The notes: generated from the letters alone by a model not told the origin. 64,000 bases of DNA from Paenibacillus rhizosphaerae (GCF_014192015.1 NZ_JACHXJ010000001.1:1488001-1552000), one strand, 5' to 3'; shown: positions 52,691 through 62,992, counted from the first letter of the stretch. Program-made: numbers and translations.

Positions 52691-53251
52691 ATGGGGAAAC
52701 AATTTCCGGCCATGCTGCCTGAGCATATGGACTTTATACGCAAGCAGCACATGTTTTTCGTTGGTACGGCACCGTTATCACAGGAAGGACACGTCAACTT
52801 GTCCCCAAAAGGGTATAACACGTTCCGAATCTTGTCCGAGCGCCGGGTCGCGTATCTGGACTTGACCGGAAGCGGCAATGAAACCAGTGCCCACTTGGAT
52901 GAAAACGGCCGGATCACGATTATGTTCTGCGCGTTTGAAGGGCCAGCGAACATCATGCGGCTGTACGGAACCGGGGCGGTGGTTTTACCGGAAAGCAGCG
53001 AGTGGGAGACGTTATACCCTTTGTTTGATCCGATGCTCGGGGCCAGGCAGATTATAACGATCGATGTGCATAAAGTACAGACGTCCTGCGGTTATGCGGT
53101 CCCCTTCATGACCTATGAAAAGGAGCGGGATACACTTCAACGGTGGGCGGAGCATAAAGGTGAACAGGGCCTGCACGACTACTGGCAGGAGAAAAACAGT
53201 AGCACGATCGACGGCCTGCCGACTCCTTTAGGAAAACGGTTGGGACGATAG
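52691..53251 (+). CDS. Pyridoxamine-5'-phosphate-oxidase-family FMN/F420-type protein
   Basis: 186 residues from ATG 52691 behind GGGGG. Split-barrel fold: FIRKQHMFFVGTAPLSQEGH, then VNLSPKGYNTFRILSERRVAYLDLTGSGNE, then FEGPANIMRLYGTG. Family members bind FMN and reduce or oxidise small molecules; they are not usually true PdxH. An identical gene order with a LysR and ABM gene suggests a small redox or detoxification locus. Confidence 0.8.
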   Translation: MGKQFPAMLPEHMDFIRKQHMFFVGTAPLSQEGHVNLSPKGYNTFRILSERRVAYLDLTGSGNETSAHLDENGRITIMFCAFEGPANIMRLYGTGAVVLPESSEWETLYPLFDPMLGARQIITIDVHKVQTSCGYAVPFMTYEKERDTLQRWAEHKGEQGLHDYWQEKNSSTIDGLPTPLGKRLGR

Positions 53252-53292
53252 TCATTGTAAAAGAAGCCGTATGATCAAAATAACCGATAACG

Positions 53293-53332
53293 AAAAACAA
53301 GCCGGGAAGGATCCGGGCTTGTTTTTTTGTAT
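53293..53332. terminator. Terminator between the PPOX-family and ROK genes
   Basis: AACAAGCC and GGCTTGTT pair with a GG/CC-rich loop region, followed by seven T; it suits the plus transcript best. Confidence 0.85.
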
Positions 53333-53405
53333 AGGCAGCGTCGTTGTATCGGGCTTGTGAAAAGGGGGTGGGGAGCATCTCACCAATTTTTTTCTTATCC
53401 AGCAA

Positions 53406-54581
53406 TCAATCTGCAAGGTCGTCGCCAGAGGGCAAGCTAAGCACAGGCACACCCAGAAAACGGGAAATCGCCAGCGCGCAGGCACCCATGACGCAGGATT
53501 TCCGCCCCATGCCGGACAGTGTGATCTCCCGGTAATGGCTGATTTGCGAGTGGAGTTGGTTTTGAATACTCTGCAGTGAATTGGGAATTACGCGCAGGAG
53601 CTCGCTATCGATGACGACGACGTCCGGATTGTACATATTGATGACATTGTTCAACCCGATCGACAGGTAATAGATGAATTGATTCAGGGCATCAAGTACT
53701 TGTGCGTCGCCTTCGGCAATACGCCGGCCAATCCATTCATAATTCGAGGCTTCGTCAGGTTCGGCCGCGAGGATGTTCCGAAGCACACTGGTCTCCGAAG
53801 CATACTTCTCCCAACACCCGCGGTTGCCGCATGCACAGGGCTCCCCGCCGGGAACGACGATCATATGTCCGATCTCGCCGGCAAAGCCTTCATGACCGCG
53901 AAAGAACTTGCCATCCATGATCATGCCGAGTCCGATGCCGGAATATAGCGTCACGCAGAGCAGGTTGTCGGTCGTATGGTGAGCGTACGCACGTTCTGCA
54001 AAAGCGCTGAGGTTCGCATTATTTTCCAAATGGATGACCGTACCGACTGCGCGCTCCAGGTCCTGCTTCAAGTCAACATCCTGCCATTGGAAACGGGGCA
54101 CGAATTTGATTTTCTCTTCATTGGATACGAGGCCGTGGACGGCCAATACAATGCCGACCATTCCGTAGCGGCTGCCCGCGCATTGGCTTTGATATCGGCG
54201 GATCGAGGAGGCAAGCAGCTGCACGATATCCTTATAGGTCTTAGCTTGGATCGGAATGATGTCCGTTGCAACCGGTTGGCCGGTTAAATCGGATAGCATG
54301 AATGTCGCTTGTCCTGCGTCCAGGTCAATGCCGAGCGCATATCCAGCCTGGGCATTCAGGGAGAGCATGATCGGCTTGCGTCCAACGGGATTATGCTCCA
54401 GCTCGGTTTCGACGACCAGCTCTTCTTCCAGCAAATCCGCTACCTGCGCCGAGATCGTAGCCCGGGTCAGGGCCGTGATCTTGGACAGATCCGCTCTGGA
54501 AATCTTTCCTTCCTTCAAAATTTCCCGTATAATCAACGCCCGGTTGATCTTTTTAATATATGAGGCGTCACCCGTTACCAT
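53406..54581 (-). CDS. ROK-family transcriptional repressor
   Basis: 391 residues from ATG 54581 behind GGAGG. An N-terminal winged HTH (NRALIIREILKEGKISRADLSK ... TRATISAQVADLLEEELV) is followed by a ROK sugar-kinase-like domain. Its zinc motif GHMIVVPGGEPCACGNRGCWE (His plus three Cys) is present and the ROK signature is intact. As in XylR/NagC-type repressors it should bind a sugar or sugar acid and block the divergent uxaC operon; an AT-rich palindrome lies between them. Inducer unknown, but a hexuronate pathway intermediate fits. Confidence 0.92.
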   Translation of the reverse strand: MVTGDASYIKKINRALIIREILKEGKISRADLSKITALTRATISAQVADLLEEELVVETELEHNPVGRKPIMLSLNAQAGYALGIDLDAGQATFMLSDLTGQPVATDIIPIQAKTYKDIVQLLASSIRRYQSQCAGSRYGMVGIVLAVHGLVSNEEKIKFVPRFQWQDVDLKQDLERAVGTVIHLENNANLSAFAERAYAHHTTDNLLCVTLYSGIGLGMIMDGKFFRGHEGFAGEIGHMIVVPGGEPCACGNRGCWEKYASETSVLRNILAAEPDEASNYEWIGRRIAEGDAQVLDALNQFIYYLSIGLNNVINMYNPDVVVIDSELLRVIPNSLQSIQNQLHSQISHYREITLSGMGRKSCVMGACALAISRFLGVPVLSLPSGDDLAD

Positions 54582-54670
54582 TTGTTTCCTCCAATTTCTG
54601 AACATAATAACAATTCAGCATAAACCATTTTGTAGCACGGAACAGCCCCTCCCGCTCTGAAATTACCCGA

Positions 54671-54699
54671 TTGACAAAGACGTAGGGAGTTGGTACAGT
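54671..54699 (+). promoter_or_regulatory. Promoter of the uxaC-lar operon
   Basis: TTGACA (54671-54676) and TACAGT (54694-54699) are spaced by 17 bases. Between it and the start codon lies the palindrome GTTTA-A-TAAAC (54717-54727, one mismatch to perfect symmetry), a likely ROK operator. Confidence 0.65.
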
Positions 54700-54738
54700 A
54701 CGAATATATTTTGTAAGTTTAATAAACAAATTAATTTT

Positions 54739-54752
54739 TGTAAAGGGTTTCA
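54739..54752 (+). promoter_or_regulatory. Possible cre (CcpA) site before uxaC
   Basis: TGTAAAGGGTTTCA matches the cre consensus at 12 of 14 positions, with both mismatches in the central CG core. Located downstream of the promoter and upstream of the ribosome site. Low confidence because of the core changes. Confidence 0.3.
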
Positions 54753-54784
54753 CCATTCTATTGATCCTTGGAGAGGAGAACAGG

Positions 54785-56188
<1,404 letters not shown>

Positions 56189-56206
56189 CGGGGAAGGGGA
56201 AAACGC

Positions 56207-57493
56207 ATGGGTATTTTGCAGGAGCTTTTGAAGGATATTCCGATTCCGAAAATGGCTAAGGTCAACGTCCAGTTCAACGCTGAACAGATCGTGGACTTGG
56301 GCGGCGACCTTGGGGCCAAGCTGCGTCGGCCGCATATCCTGGAGAAGATTAAGCCCGGCATGGAAATTGCGATCGCTGTCGGCAGCCGGGGTCTTGACCG
56401 CATCGTGGAATTAACCGCTGTGACCGTTAAAGCATTGAAGGAAGCGGGGGCCAAGCCGTTTATCGTGCCAAGCATGGGCAGCCACGGAGGTGCCACGGCG
56501 GAAGGACAGCGGGAGGTGCTGGCGCATTTGGGCGTTACGGAGGAGAGCGCCGGCTGCGAAATCCGCTCGTCGATGGAAGTCGTTCAGCTCGGCACGCTTC
56601 CGAACGGTCTTCCGGTGTATTTGGACAAATACGCCGCAGCGGCGGACGGCATCGTCGTCATTAACCGGATCAAGCCGCATACGGCTTTTCGGGGACCGGT
56701 AGAGAGCGGCATCATGAAAATGATCAGCATCGGCCTTGGCAAGCAAAAGGGGGCGGAGGCCTGCCACCAGCTAGGGTTTAAATATATGGCCGAGAATGTC
56801 CCGGCCATGGCCAATATGATCATGGAGAAGAAGCCGGTTCTGTTCGGCGTAGCTACGATCGAAAATGCGTTTGACAAGGTTTCGGTCGTTGAGGTCCTAA
56901 CACCGGAGGAAATTATCGACAAGGAACCGCAGCTGCAGATCCAGGCCAAGGAACTGCTGCCTAGGCTGTTTTTTGACCAGCTGGAAGTGCTGATTATTGA
57001 CGAGATCGGCAAAAACATCAGCGGCGACGGCATGGATCCGAACATCACGGGCCGGTATCCGACGCCATATGCGCATGGTGGGCCGGATGTCAACAAAATG
57101 GTCGTCCTGGATCTGACCCCGCAATCGGAGGGAAACGCAAACGGCGTGGGCACGGCGGACTTTACGACGCAGCGGCTCGTTGACAAGATGGATTTGGAGG
57201 TTACGTATGCCAACGGGCTGACGTCCACCGTCGTTGCGCCGACAAAGATCGCCACCACGCTGCCAAATGACAAGGAAGCGATTCAGGCGGCGGTAAAAAC
57301 GAGCAATGTGCTGGATTTTAACCAGGCGAAGATCGTCCGGATCAAAAATACGCTCGTTCTGAGCCAAATCGAGGTGTCCGAGGCGCTGTTTGAATATGTG
57401 AAGCAGCATCCGCAAATGGAGCTGGCCTCGGAGCCGTATGATCTGACTTTTGACGAGCACGGAAATTTACCGAAAACGGAGGGGAGACACTAG
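56207..57493 (+). CDS. LarA-family nickel-pincer racemase/epimerase homologue
   Basis: 428 residues, normal LarA length. AVGSRGLDR (Arg61), PSMGSHGGATAEGQ (His93), NRIKPHTAFRGPVESGIMKM (Lys156, His158, Lys171) fit the LarA N-domain. Lys171 corresponds to the Lys that holds the pyridinium thioamide/thiocarboxylate pincer with nickel. Lactate racemase itself uses a different surrounding sequence, and the wide LarA family is known to include other 2-hydroxyacid racemases and a gluconate 2-epimerase. Its place between uxaC and an SDR for fructuronate reduction suggests a sugar acid such as mannonate as substrate, not lactate. Start behind GGGGAAGGGG. Confidence 0.85.
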   Translation: MGILQELLKDIPIPKMAKVNVQFNAEQIVDLGGDLGAKLRRPHILEKIKPGMEIAIAVGSRGLDRIVELTAVTVKALKEAGAKPFIVPSMGSHGGATAEGQREVLAHLGVTEESAGCEIRSSMEVVQLGTLPNGLPVYLDKYAAAADGIVVINRIKPHTAFRGPVESGIMKMISIGLGKQKGAEACHQLGFKYMAENVPAMANMIMEKKPVLFGVATIENAFDKVSVVEVLTPEEIIDKEPQLQIQAKELLPRLFFDQLEVLIIDEIGKNISGDGMDPNITGRYPTPYAHGGPDVNKMVVLDLTPQSEGNANGVGTADFTTQRLVDKMDLEVTYANGLTSTVVAPTKIATTLPNDKEAIQAAVKTSNVLDFNQAKIVRIKNTLVLSQIEVSEALFEYVKQHPQMELASEPYDLTFDEHGNLPKTEGRH

Positions 57494-58264
57494 ATGACGG
57501 GTTTGTTTGATTTATCGGGGAAAACGGCGGTAGCGGTCGGCGGTAACAGCGTGCTCGGCTCGGCGATTGCCGAGGGCTTCGCCGAACACGGCGCCAAGGT
57601 GGCGATCGTAGGCCGGAACCTGGACAAAGCGGAGGAGGTCGTGAGCGCCATCCGGAGCCAAGGCGGCGAAGCCAAAGCATTTCAGGCGGATGTCGGTTCT
57701 CGGGAGTCTCTGGTCCAAGCGGCCGCAGATATCGAAGCATGGTCAGGCGGATGGGATATTCTGCTTAATGCTCCTGGCACGAACAGCACGACGCCCTTTT
57801 TCGAGCTTGAGATGGAAGAATGGGACAACATTATGGACGTGAACCTGAAGGGCATCGTGCTTACCTGCCAAATTTTCGCCAAGCGCATGGTCGAGCAGAA
57901 GCGCAAGGGCAGCATCATCAACATCTCGTCAGTGTCCTCAACGACACCGCTCTCCAAGGTGTTTACGTATTCCGTGTCCAAAGCCGGATTGAACAGCGTC
58001 ACCCAATTCCTGGCTCGGGAGCTTGCGCCGGAGGGGATCCGTGTGAACGCGATCATTCCAGGATTCTTCCCGGCTGTGCAGAACCAGAAAATATTAAGCC
58101 CGGAACGGGTGGAATCGATCATGCGGCACACGCCAATGAACCGCTTTGGTACGCCGGATGAATTAAAAGGGGCTGCGATCCTGCTTGCATCGGATCAGGC
58201 GTCAAGCTTTATCACCGGCTCGCTGCTCCGGGTAGACGGCGGATTTGGCAGCATGACGATCTAA
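57494..58264 (+). CDS. SDR oxidoreductase, candidate fructuronate reductase (UxuB-like)
   Basis: 256 residues, starting one base after the LarA-homologue stop, behind GGAGGGGAG. NAD(P) motif VGGNSVLGSAIA replaces the usual TGxxxGIG (Thr to Val/Gly change at the first position), then LNAPGT, catalytic Ser in NISSVSS and YSVSKAG (Tyr-x3-Lys). NRNLDK-like charge after strand 2 (VGRNLDKAEE) suggests NADP. B. subtilis uses an SDR (YjmF/UxuB) to reduce fructuronate to mannonate, and operon position after uxaC supports that role here. A gluconate 5-dehydrogenase-like activity is an alternative. Confidence 0.85.
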   Translation: MTGLFDLSGKTAVAVGGNSVLGSAIAEGFAEHGAKVAIVGRNLDKAEEVVSAIRSQGGEAKAFQADVGSRESLVQAAADIEAWSGGWDILLNAPGTNSTTPFFELEMEEWDNIMDVNLKGIVLTCQIFAKRMVEQKRKGSIINISSVSSTTPLSKVFTYSVSKAGLNSVTQFLARELAPEGIRVNAIIPGFFPAVQNQKILSPERVESIMRHTPMNRFGTPDELKGAAILLASDQASSFITGSLLRVDGGFGSMTI

Positions 58265-58289
58265 GATCATACGGGAAGGAGGCATGAGT

Positions 58290-59090
58290 GTGCTCACCGA
58301 AAAATATGAGAAACTACAGTCTATCCTGCGGGAGCTAAATTCGGTCGTGGTTGCGTTTTCGGGAGGGGTGGACAGCACTTTTCTGCTTAAAGCGGCTGTC
58401 GATACGCTCGGTCCCGATCAGGTGCTGGCGGTGACCGCGGATTCGGAAACGTATCCGTCGACGGAGCTTGCGGAGGCGAGGGAGCTGGCCGAATGGATCG
58501 GAGCGCGGCATCAGGTCATTGAAACCTCCGAACTGGCCATTCCCGGATATGCCGAAAACACGAAAAACCGCTGCTATTTTTGCAAAAGCAGTCTCTTCGA
58601 CCACTTGGTCCCCGTACTGACGGAGCAATCCTATAAAAATATCGTTTACGGCGTCATTGCCGATGACATGAATGAATTCCGGCCCGGCATGCAGGCGGCG
58701 AAGGAAAGGGGCATTCGCGGGCCGCTGCTGGAAGCCGGACTCTATAAGGCAGAAATCCGCGAGCTGTCCAGAGGATTCAGCCTGCCCACTTGGGATAAGC
58801 CATCCTTTGCCTGCTTGTCCTCAAGAATCGCTTACGGGGAACGGATCACCAAGGAGAAGCTGAGCAAGGTCGAAAAAGCGGAGGCCTATTTGAAATCGCT
58901 CGGCATCCGCCAGGTTCGGGTGCGTACGCACCAGGATACGGCCCGGATCGAAGTGGAACCGAAGGACATGCAAATCGTTCTGGAGCATCACTCGCAAATT
59001 TCCGGCAGGCTGCAGGAGTACGGCTACAAATACGTAACACTTGACCTGGTGGGTTATCAGAGCGGCAGCATGAACAAAATTTTGGCATAA
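58290..59090 (+). CDS. larE: Nickel-pincer cofactor sulfur transferase LarE
   Basis: 266 residues from GTG 58290, 7 bases behind AAGGAGG (the in-frame ATG at 58284 sits too close). The PP-loop motif VVVAFSGGVDSTFLLKAA binds ATP. The segment NRCYFCKSSLF has the Cys pair; one such Cys in sacrificial-type LarE gives up its sulfur, while three-Cys types carry a cluster. PTWDKPSFACLSSRIAYGE carries a further Cys. It converts the carboxylates of P2CMN to thiocarboxylates. Followed by larB after 27 bases. Confidence 0.95.
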   Translation: MLTEKYEKLQSILRELNSVVVAFSGGVDSTFLLKAAVDTLGPDQVLAVTADSETYPSTELAEARELAEWIGARHQVIETSELAIPGYAENTKNRCYFCKSSLFDHLVPVLTEQSYKNIVYGVIADDMNEFRPGMQAAKERGIRGPLLEAGLYKAEIRELSRGFSLPTWDKPSFACLSSRIAYGERITKEKLSKVEKAEAYLKSLGIRQVRVRTHQDTARIEVEPKDMQIVLEHHSQISGRLQEYGYKYVTLDLVGYQSGSMNKILA

Positions 59091-59117
59091 CGAAAGCTCT
59101 GGAGGAGGATGAGAACT

Positions 59118-59891
59118 TTGCTGGACGACGTTCTGGAGCAAGTGCGCAGTGGAGCCCTGAGCGTGGCGGAAGCCAAGGCGCGGTTGTCGGCATTTGAAGA
59201 TCTTGGCTTTGCCAAGGTAGACCACCAGCGCAGTAAACGCCAGGGTTTCCCCGAGATCGTGTATGGGGAAGGCAAAACGGCGGATCATATCATTTCCATC
59301 ACCAGCGCTCTGCAAGCCCGTGGCAGCAGCGTTCTGGTTACACGTGTGGACAAGGAAAAAGCCGAGACGGTGCTGCGGGCTTGCCCGGATTACATATATC
59401 ACGAGACGGCAAGGGTTTTGTATTGGAAAAAGGAAGAAATACATGCTGACGATCCGCAAGGGTATATCGCCGTAATTGCGGCAGGAACCTCGGACCTGAG
59501 CGTGGCGGAGGAGGCGGCTGTGACCGCCGAAGTGCTTGGCAGCACGGTCCATCGGATATATGATGTGGGCGTTGCGGGGATCCACCGCTTGTTCAGCCAT
59601 CTAGAAGAGATTCAGCACGCGACAGTCTCCGTCGTGGTGGCCGGGATGGAAGGAGCGCTTCCCAGCGTCGTCGGCGGCCTGGTCTCCCATCCGGTTATCG
59701 CGGTGCCGACCAGCGTCGGGTACGGAGCGCATTTCCAAGGCTTGTCGGCGCTGCTCACCATGCTGAATTCATGCGCCTCAGGTATCAGTGTGGTGAATAT
59801 CGACAACGGATTCGGCGGGGGTTATAACGCCGCGCTGATCCATCAGCTTGTACATAGAGGGGGGCAACGGATTGAAAACACTATACCTTGA
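59118..59891 (+). CDS. larB: Nickel-pincer cofactor carboxylase LarB
   Basis: 257 residues from TTG 59118, 9 bases behind GGAGGAGG (an in-frame ATG at 59109 is adjacent to that box). The C-terminal half resembles PurE: VIAAGTSDLSVAEEAAVTAE, VVVAGMEGALPSVVGGLV and VAVPTSVGYGAHFQGLSALL. LarB carboxylates and hydrolyses nicotinic acid adenine dinucleotide to make P2CMN, the first step of the pincer. It overlaps larC1 by 20 bases. Confidence 0.95.
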   Translation: MLDDVLEQVRSGALSVAEAKARLSAFEDLGFAKVDHQRSKRQGFPEIVYGEGKTADHIISITSALQARGSSVLVTRVDKEKAETVLRACPDYIYHETARVLYWKKEEIHADDPQGYIAVIAAGTSDLSVAEEAAVTAEVLGSTVHRIYDVGVAGIHRLFSHLEEIQHATVSVVVAGMEGALPSVVGGLVSHPVIAVPTSVGYGAHFQGLSALLTMLNSCASGISVVNIDNGFGGGYNAALIHQLVHRGGQRIENTIP

Positions 59892-60900
59892 CTGCTTTTC
59901 CGGCATCAGCGGAGACATGTTCATCGGGGCGCTGCTGGATGCCGGCGGCGATGCGCAGCGGATGCAGAAGGAGCTGCAAAAGTTAAACATCGAAGAAGAA
60001 TATACGCTGCAGTGGAGCAAGGTGAACAAAAACGGGATCACCGCGACCAAATTTGATGTGCATTTGCAAGAAGCGCAAGAGAAGGGTCCTGTCCATTCCC
60101 ATGAGGATCATCTCGCAGTGGATGGCTCCGGCGAAGTTCATCACGGGCATGATGGAGCGCATCTCCACAGCCATAGCCATGAACACAATCACGAACAAAA
60201 TGATGGGCATGATCACAGCCACGAACATGTGCACGATAACCATCACGACCACGCTCACGATCCTCATGAGCATATCCACCATCATCATGCCCATGATGAC
60301 CATGACCACGACCATGCTCATCACAAGCATAGCCATAATCATCACCATCATAGCCATGAACATTCGCATAGTCACAGCCATCATCACCATCATCACCGGG
60401 CTTACAAGGATATCGTCCAAATGATTGATGCGGCCGGCTTTGAGGAGCAGGTACGCGACACGGCACTCCGTATTTTCAAATTGATCGGGGAAGCTGAGGG
60501 AAAGATACACGGGGTTCCGTTAGACGAAGTTCATTTTCACGAAGTAGGCGCCGTAGACTCCATCGTCGATATTGTCGGCGCCTCGATTTTGATCCATCAA
60601 ATGGGCATTGAAGCGATCCATTCCTCGCCGGTACCGGTCGGTATGGGCAAAATCCGGATCGACCACGGCATTTATCCGGTGCCGGCACCTGCGACCCTGG
60701 AGATTTTGAAGGGGGTGCCGCTGGAAGCGTCGGACGTCCGCTTTGAACTGACAACACCGACGGGTGCGGCGATTGTATCGGTGCTGGCGCAGCAGTACGG
60801 ACCTATTCCGTCCATAAAGGTGTCCGCTATCGGTTATGGAGCAGGGACTAAAACGTTTGCCGACCGGCCGAACGTGCTGCGTGTCATCGTGGGCGAATAA
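59872..60900 (+). CDS. larC1: Nickel-insertion protein LarC, N-terminal part (larC1)
   Basis: 342 residues from TTG 59872, 7 bases behind AGAGGGGGG, overlapping larB. MKTLYLDCFSGISGDMFIGALLDAGGD is split here as the signature (first 20: MKTLYLDCFSGISGDMFIGA). About half of residues 75-175 are His, forming an extreme His/Asp-rich insert. HEVGAVDSIVDIVG and the VELTTPTGAAIV-like FELTTPTGAAIVSVL segments are LarC hallmarks. LarC inserts nickel into P2TMN using CTP. The stop TAA at 60898 ends this part, and the larC2 frame is one base ahead. Confidence 0.92.
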   Translation: MKTLYLDCFSGISGDMFIGALLDAGGDAQRMQKELQKLNIEEEYTLQWSKVNKNGITATKFDVHLQEAQEKGPVHSHEDHLAVDGSGEVHHGHDGAHLHSHSHEHNHEQNDGHDHSHEHVHDNHHDHAHDPHEHIHHHHAHDDHDHDHAHHKHSHNHHHHSHEHSHSHSHHHHHHRAYKDIVQMIDAAGFEEQVRDTALRIFKLIGEAEGKIHGVPLDEVHFHEVGAVDSIVDIVGASILIHQMGIEAIHSSPVPVGMGKIRIDHGIYPVPAPATLEILKGVPLEASDVRFELTTPTGAAIVSVLAQQYGPIPSIKVSAIGYGAGTKTFADRPNVLRVIVGE

Positions 60901-60928
60901 CGCTCTGGAGCCGAAAGGAGCCTGTCTT

Positions 60929-61414
60929 ATGAAATCTGAGCTGCCCCCAAATCATGAACATGTCGATCACGACATGGTGAAGATGGAAGTCAATTACGAC
61001 GATATTTCGGGTGAATGGCTGGGCTACGTGATGGAGCTTCTCCTCGAAAATGGCGCAAACGACGTGTTCTATACGCCCATTTATATGAAGAAAAACCGGC
61101 CGGGAACGATGCTTCAGCTGCTATGCACCAAAGAAAAGATCGACCGGATGAAAGAAATCATCTTTCGTGAGACGACCACGCTCGGCATTCGGTATTATCC
61201 CCTAACGGTGCATCGTCTGGAACGAATGTTTACTCAGGTCCCTACGGAATGGGGAGCCGTTACCGTAAAACTGGGCATTCATAACGGAGTGACCGTCCAA
61301 TGCGCTCCGGAGTTCGAGGATTGCAAACGTATAGCCCAAGAGAACAGTATTCCGATAAAGTCCGTTTACGAACAAGTGTGGAAATCTGTCGGGTTCCTGC
61401 CTGCCAAGTTATAA
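60929..61414 (+). CDS. larC2: Nickel-insertion protein LarC, C-terminal part (larC2)
   Basis: 161 residues if read from ATG 60929, behind AAAGGAG. VKMEVNYDDISGEWLGYVME and TPIYMKKNRPGTMLQLLC match the C-terminal, CTP-binding part of fused LarC proteins. The frame stays open upstream to at least 60836, across the end of larC1, so a +1 ribosomal shift at GAA-TAA-C could make a fused LarC, as is known for larC1/larC2 in Lactiplantibacillus plantarum. Last lar gene, before a hairpin terminator. Confidence 0.92.
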   Translation: MKSELPPNHEHVDHDMVKMEVNYDDISGEWLGYVMELLLENGANDVFYTPIYMKKNRPGTMLQLLCTKEKIDRMKEIIFRETTTLGIRYYPLTVHRLERMFTQVPTEWGAVTVKLGIHNGVTVQCAPEFEDCKRIAQENSIPIKSVYEQVWKSVGFLPAKL

Positions 61415-61452
61415 ATGCTCCCAATCTCCTTTTATTGGTAATTCCCCCATAC

Positions 61453-61487
61453 GTTCTCTAGCATTTCCGCATAGCTTAGTAGAGAAC
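61453..61487 (+). other. Hairpin after larC2
   Basis: GTTCTCTA (61453-61460) and TAGAGAAC (61480-61487) are a perfect 8-bp inverted repeat with a 19-base loop, just before the terminator. It could be an RNA structure or a protein-binding site for the amidase gene. Confidence 0.5.
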
Positions 61488-61497
61488 TGGACATGAA

Positions 61498-61524
61498 AGC
61501 TTCCCGAAAGGGAAGTTTTCGTTT
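61498..61524 (+). terminator. Terminator of the uxaC-lar operon
   Basis: CTTCCC-GAAA-GGGAAG with a GNRA-type loop, then TTTTCGTTTG. The amidase start codon follows 25 bases later. Confidence 0.75.
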
Positions 61525-61549
61525 GTCTGATCGAGAAAGGAGAATGAAG

Positions 61550-62929
61550 ATGGGGAGAAGAACGATTCAGGAACTTCAATCCGGCTACAAAACAGGCTCA
61601 TGGACGACGCAGGACATCACGAAGTATTATTTGAAACGGATTAAAAAGAAAGAGCCTGTACTGAATTCATATATTACGGTAGCCAAGGATCGGGCAACGG
61701 GAGAAGCCAAGCGGCTTGAAGCCAAATCCTCTGCGGGAGAGCAGACCGGTCTCCTGTACGGAATTCCGCTTTCATATAAGGATAATATCGATACCAGAGG
61801 TATCCGCACCACTTACGGCTCCTCGATTGACGCCAACCACGTACCAGACAAGAATGCTGCCATCGTTCAGCGGCTGCTGCTGCAGGATTCAATCCTGCTG
61901 GGTAAAAACAATCTGCATGAATATGCCCTCGGTGTCACCTCAAATAACCCGCATTACGGACCTGTGCACAATCCTTGGAATCATGAATACACGCCGGGAG
62001 GCTCCAGCGGCGGATCAGCCGCGGCAGTAGCCGCTGATTTGACGGTAGCTGCCATCGGCACCGATACGGGCGGCTCCGTCCGGATCCCAGCCGCATCCTG
62101 TGGCGTTGTCGGGTTAAAACCTACGTACAACAAAGTACCTACCGAGGGCGTATTTTACGTTTCTTGGACACTGGATCATGTGGGACCGATCACGGCCAAT
62201 ATGACCGACTTGGCTGTCCTGTTCGGTGCCATGACGAAGCAGTCCTACCTGCCATATCTGAATCAAGACATCCGGGGACTACGCGTCGGCGTGCCGACCA
62301 GTTATTTTAACGAGCACATCGACCCGGAAACCTATGCATTGTATCTTCAGTCACTTGAGTCGCTTGAGTCGCTCGGTGCCATTTTGATCGATACGGACGT
62401 CTCCTTTGTGGAGGGGAACAGCGAAGTATCGCTGATAATCGCGGCGTCAGAAGCCGGTTATGTCCACAAGAGCCGGATGGAATGCTGCATAGCGCAATAC
62501 GGAACGGATGCGAGAGCTTTTTTGGAATCGTCCCGGGATATCACCTCCCTGCAGTATATTGAGGCGCTCAAGACAAAAGAGATGTACATGAACACGTTTA
62601 ACCAACTGTTCCATGAACGCATCGATGTGTTGGCCACACCGACGATCCCGATCCCTGCGCGGAAAATTGGCGTGGACGAAGTCCGGTTTGGCGATTATAC
62701 GGAAAGTGTCTTTGACGCGATGACCCGTTATACGGGGTTGTTCAACATGGTGGAGGTTCCCGCTTTATCCGTCCCGTGCGGACTGACAAGCGAAGGCCTT
62801 CCCGTAGGATTGCAGCTCGTGGCCGGAAAGGATCGAGAAGACTTGCTGATTCGCGCCGGATACGCCTACGAGCAGGACCAGCTGAAGGAATTCTACCGTC
62901 TGCGAGATCAGATATGCGCAGGATATTAA
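61550..62929 (+). CDS. Amidase-signature-family amidase (GatA-like)
   Basis: 459 residues from ATG 61550, 7 bases behind AAAGGAG. The Ser-cisSer-Lys triad is visible: Lys77 in LSYKDNID, Ser152 in PGGSSGGSA and nucleophile Ser176 in DTGGSVRIPAA. It hydrolyses amides or transfers ammonia. No gatB or gatC genes are adjacent, so it is more likely a free amidase than the glutamyl-tRNA amidotransferase subunit. No signal peptide. Downstream a strong terminator ends the gene. Confidence 0.9.
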   Translation: MGRRTIQELQSGYKTGSWTTQDITKYYLKRIKKKEPVLNSYITVAKDRATGEAKRLEAKSSAGEQTGLLYGIPLSYKDNIDTRGIRTTYGSSIDANHVPDKNAAIVQRLLLQDSILLGKNNLHEYALGVTSNNPHYGPVHNPWNHEYTPGGSSGGSAAAVAADLTVAAIGTDTGGSVRIPAASCGVVGLKPTYNKVPTEGVFYVSWTLDHVGPITANMTDLAVLFGAMTKQSYLPYLNQDIRGLRVGVPTSYFNEHIDPETYALYLQSLESLESLGAILIDTDVSFVEGNSEVSLIIAASEAGYVHKSRMECCIAQYGTDARAFLESSRDITSLQYIEALKTKEMYMNTFNQLFHERIDVLATPTIPIPARKIGVDEVRFGDYTESVFDAMTRYTGLFNMVEVPALSVPCGLTSEGLPVGLQLVAGKDREDLLIRAGYAYEQDQLKEFYRLRDQICAGY

Positions 62930-62942
62930 TTAAGTACCTTGA

Positions 62943-62992
62943 GAGGAACACTGTCTGCACTGCCGTGCAGCGGTGTTCCTTTCTTATTTTCT
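62943..62992 (+). terminator. Terminator after the amidase gene
   Basis: AGGAACAC and GTGTTCCT, with an inner CTGCAC/GTGCAG stem, are followed by TTCTTATTTTC. Confidence 0.9.

Noticed and set aside
60836..60931. larC disrupted by mutation or sequencing error
   Set aside because: The same split is known in working lar operons, and larC2 has its own ribosome site, so a pseudogene call is not justified.
61550..62929. GatA subunit of glutamyl-tRNA amidotransferase
   Set aside because: The triad matches, but gatC and gatB are not adjacent, so a free amidase is the safer call.
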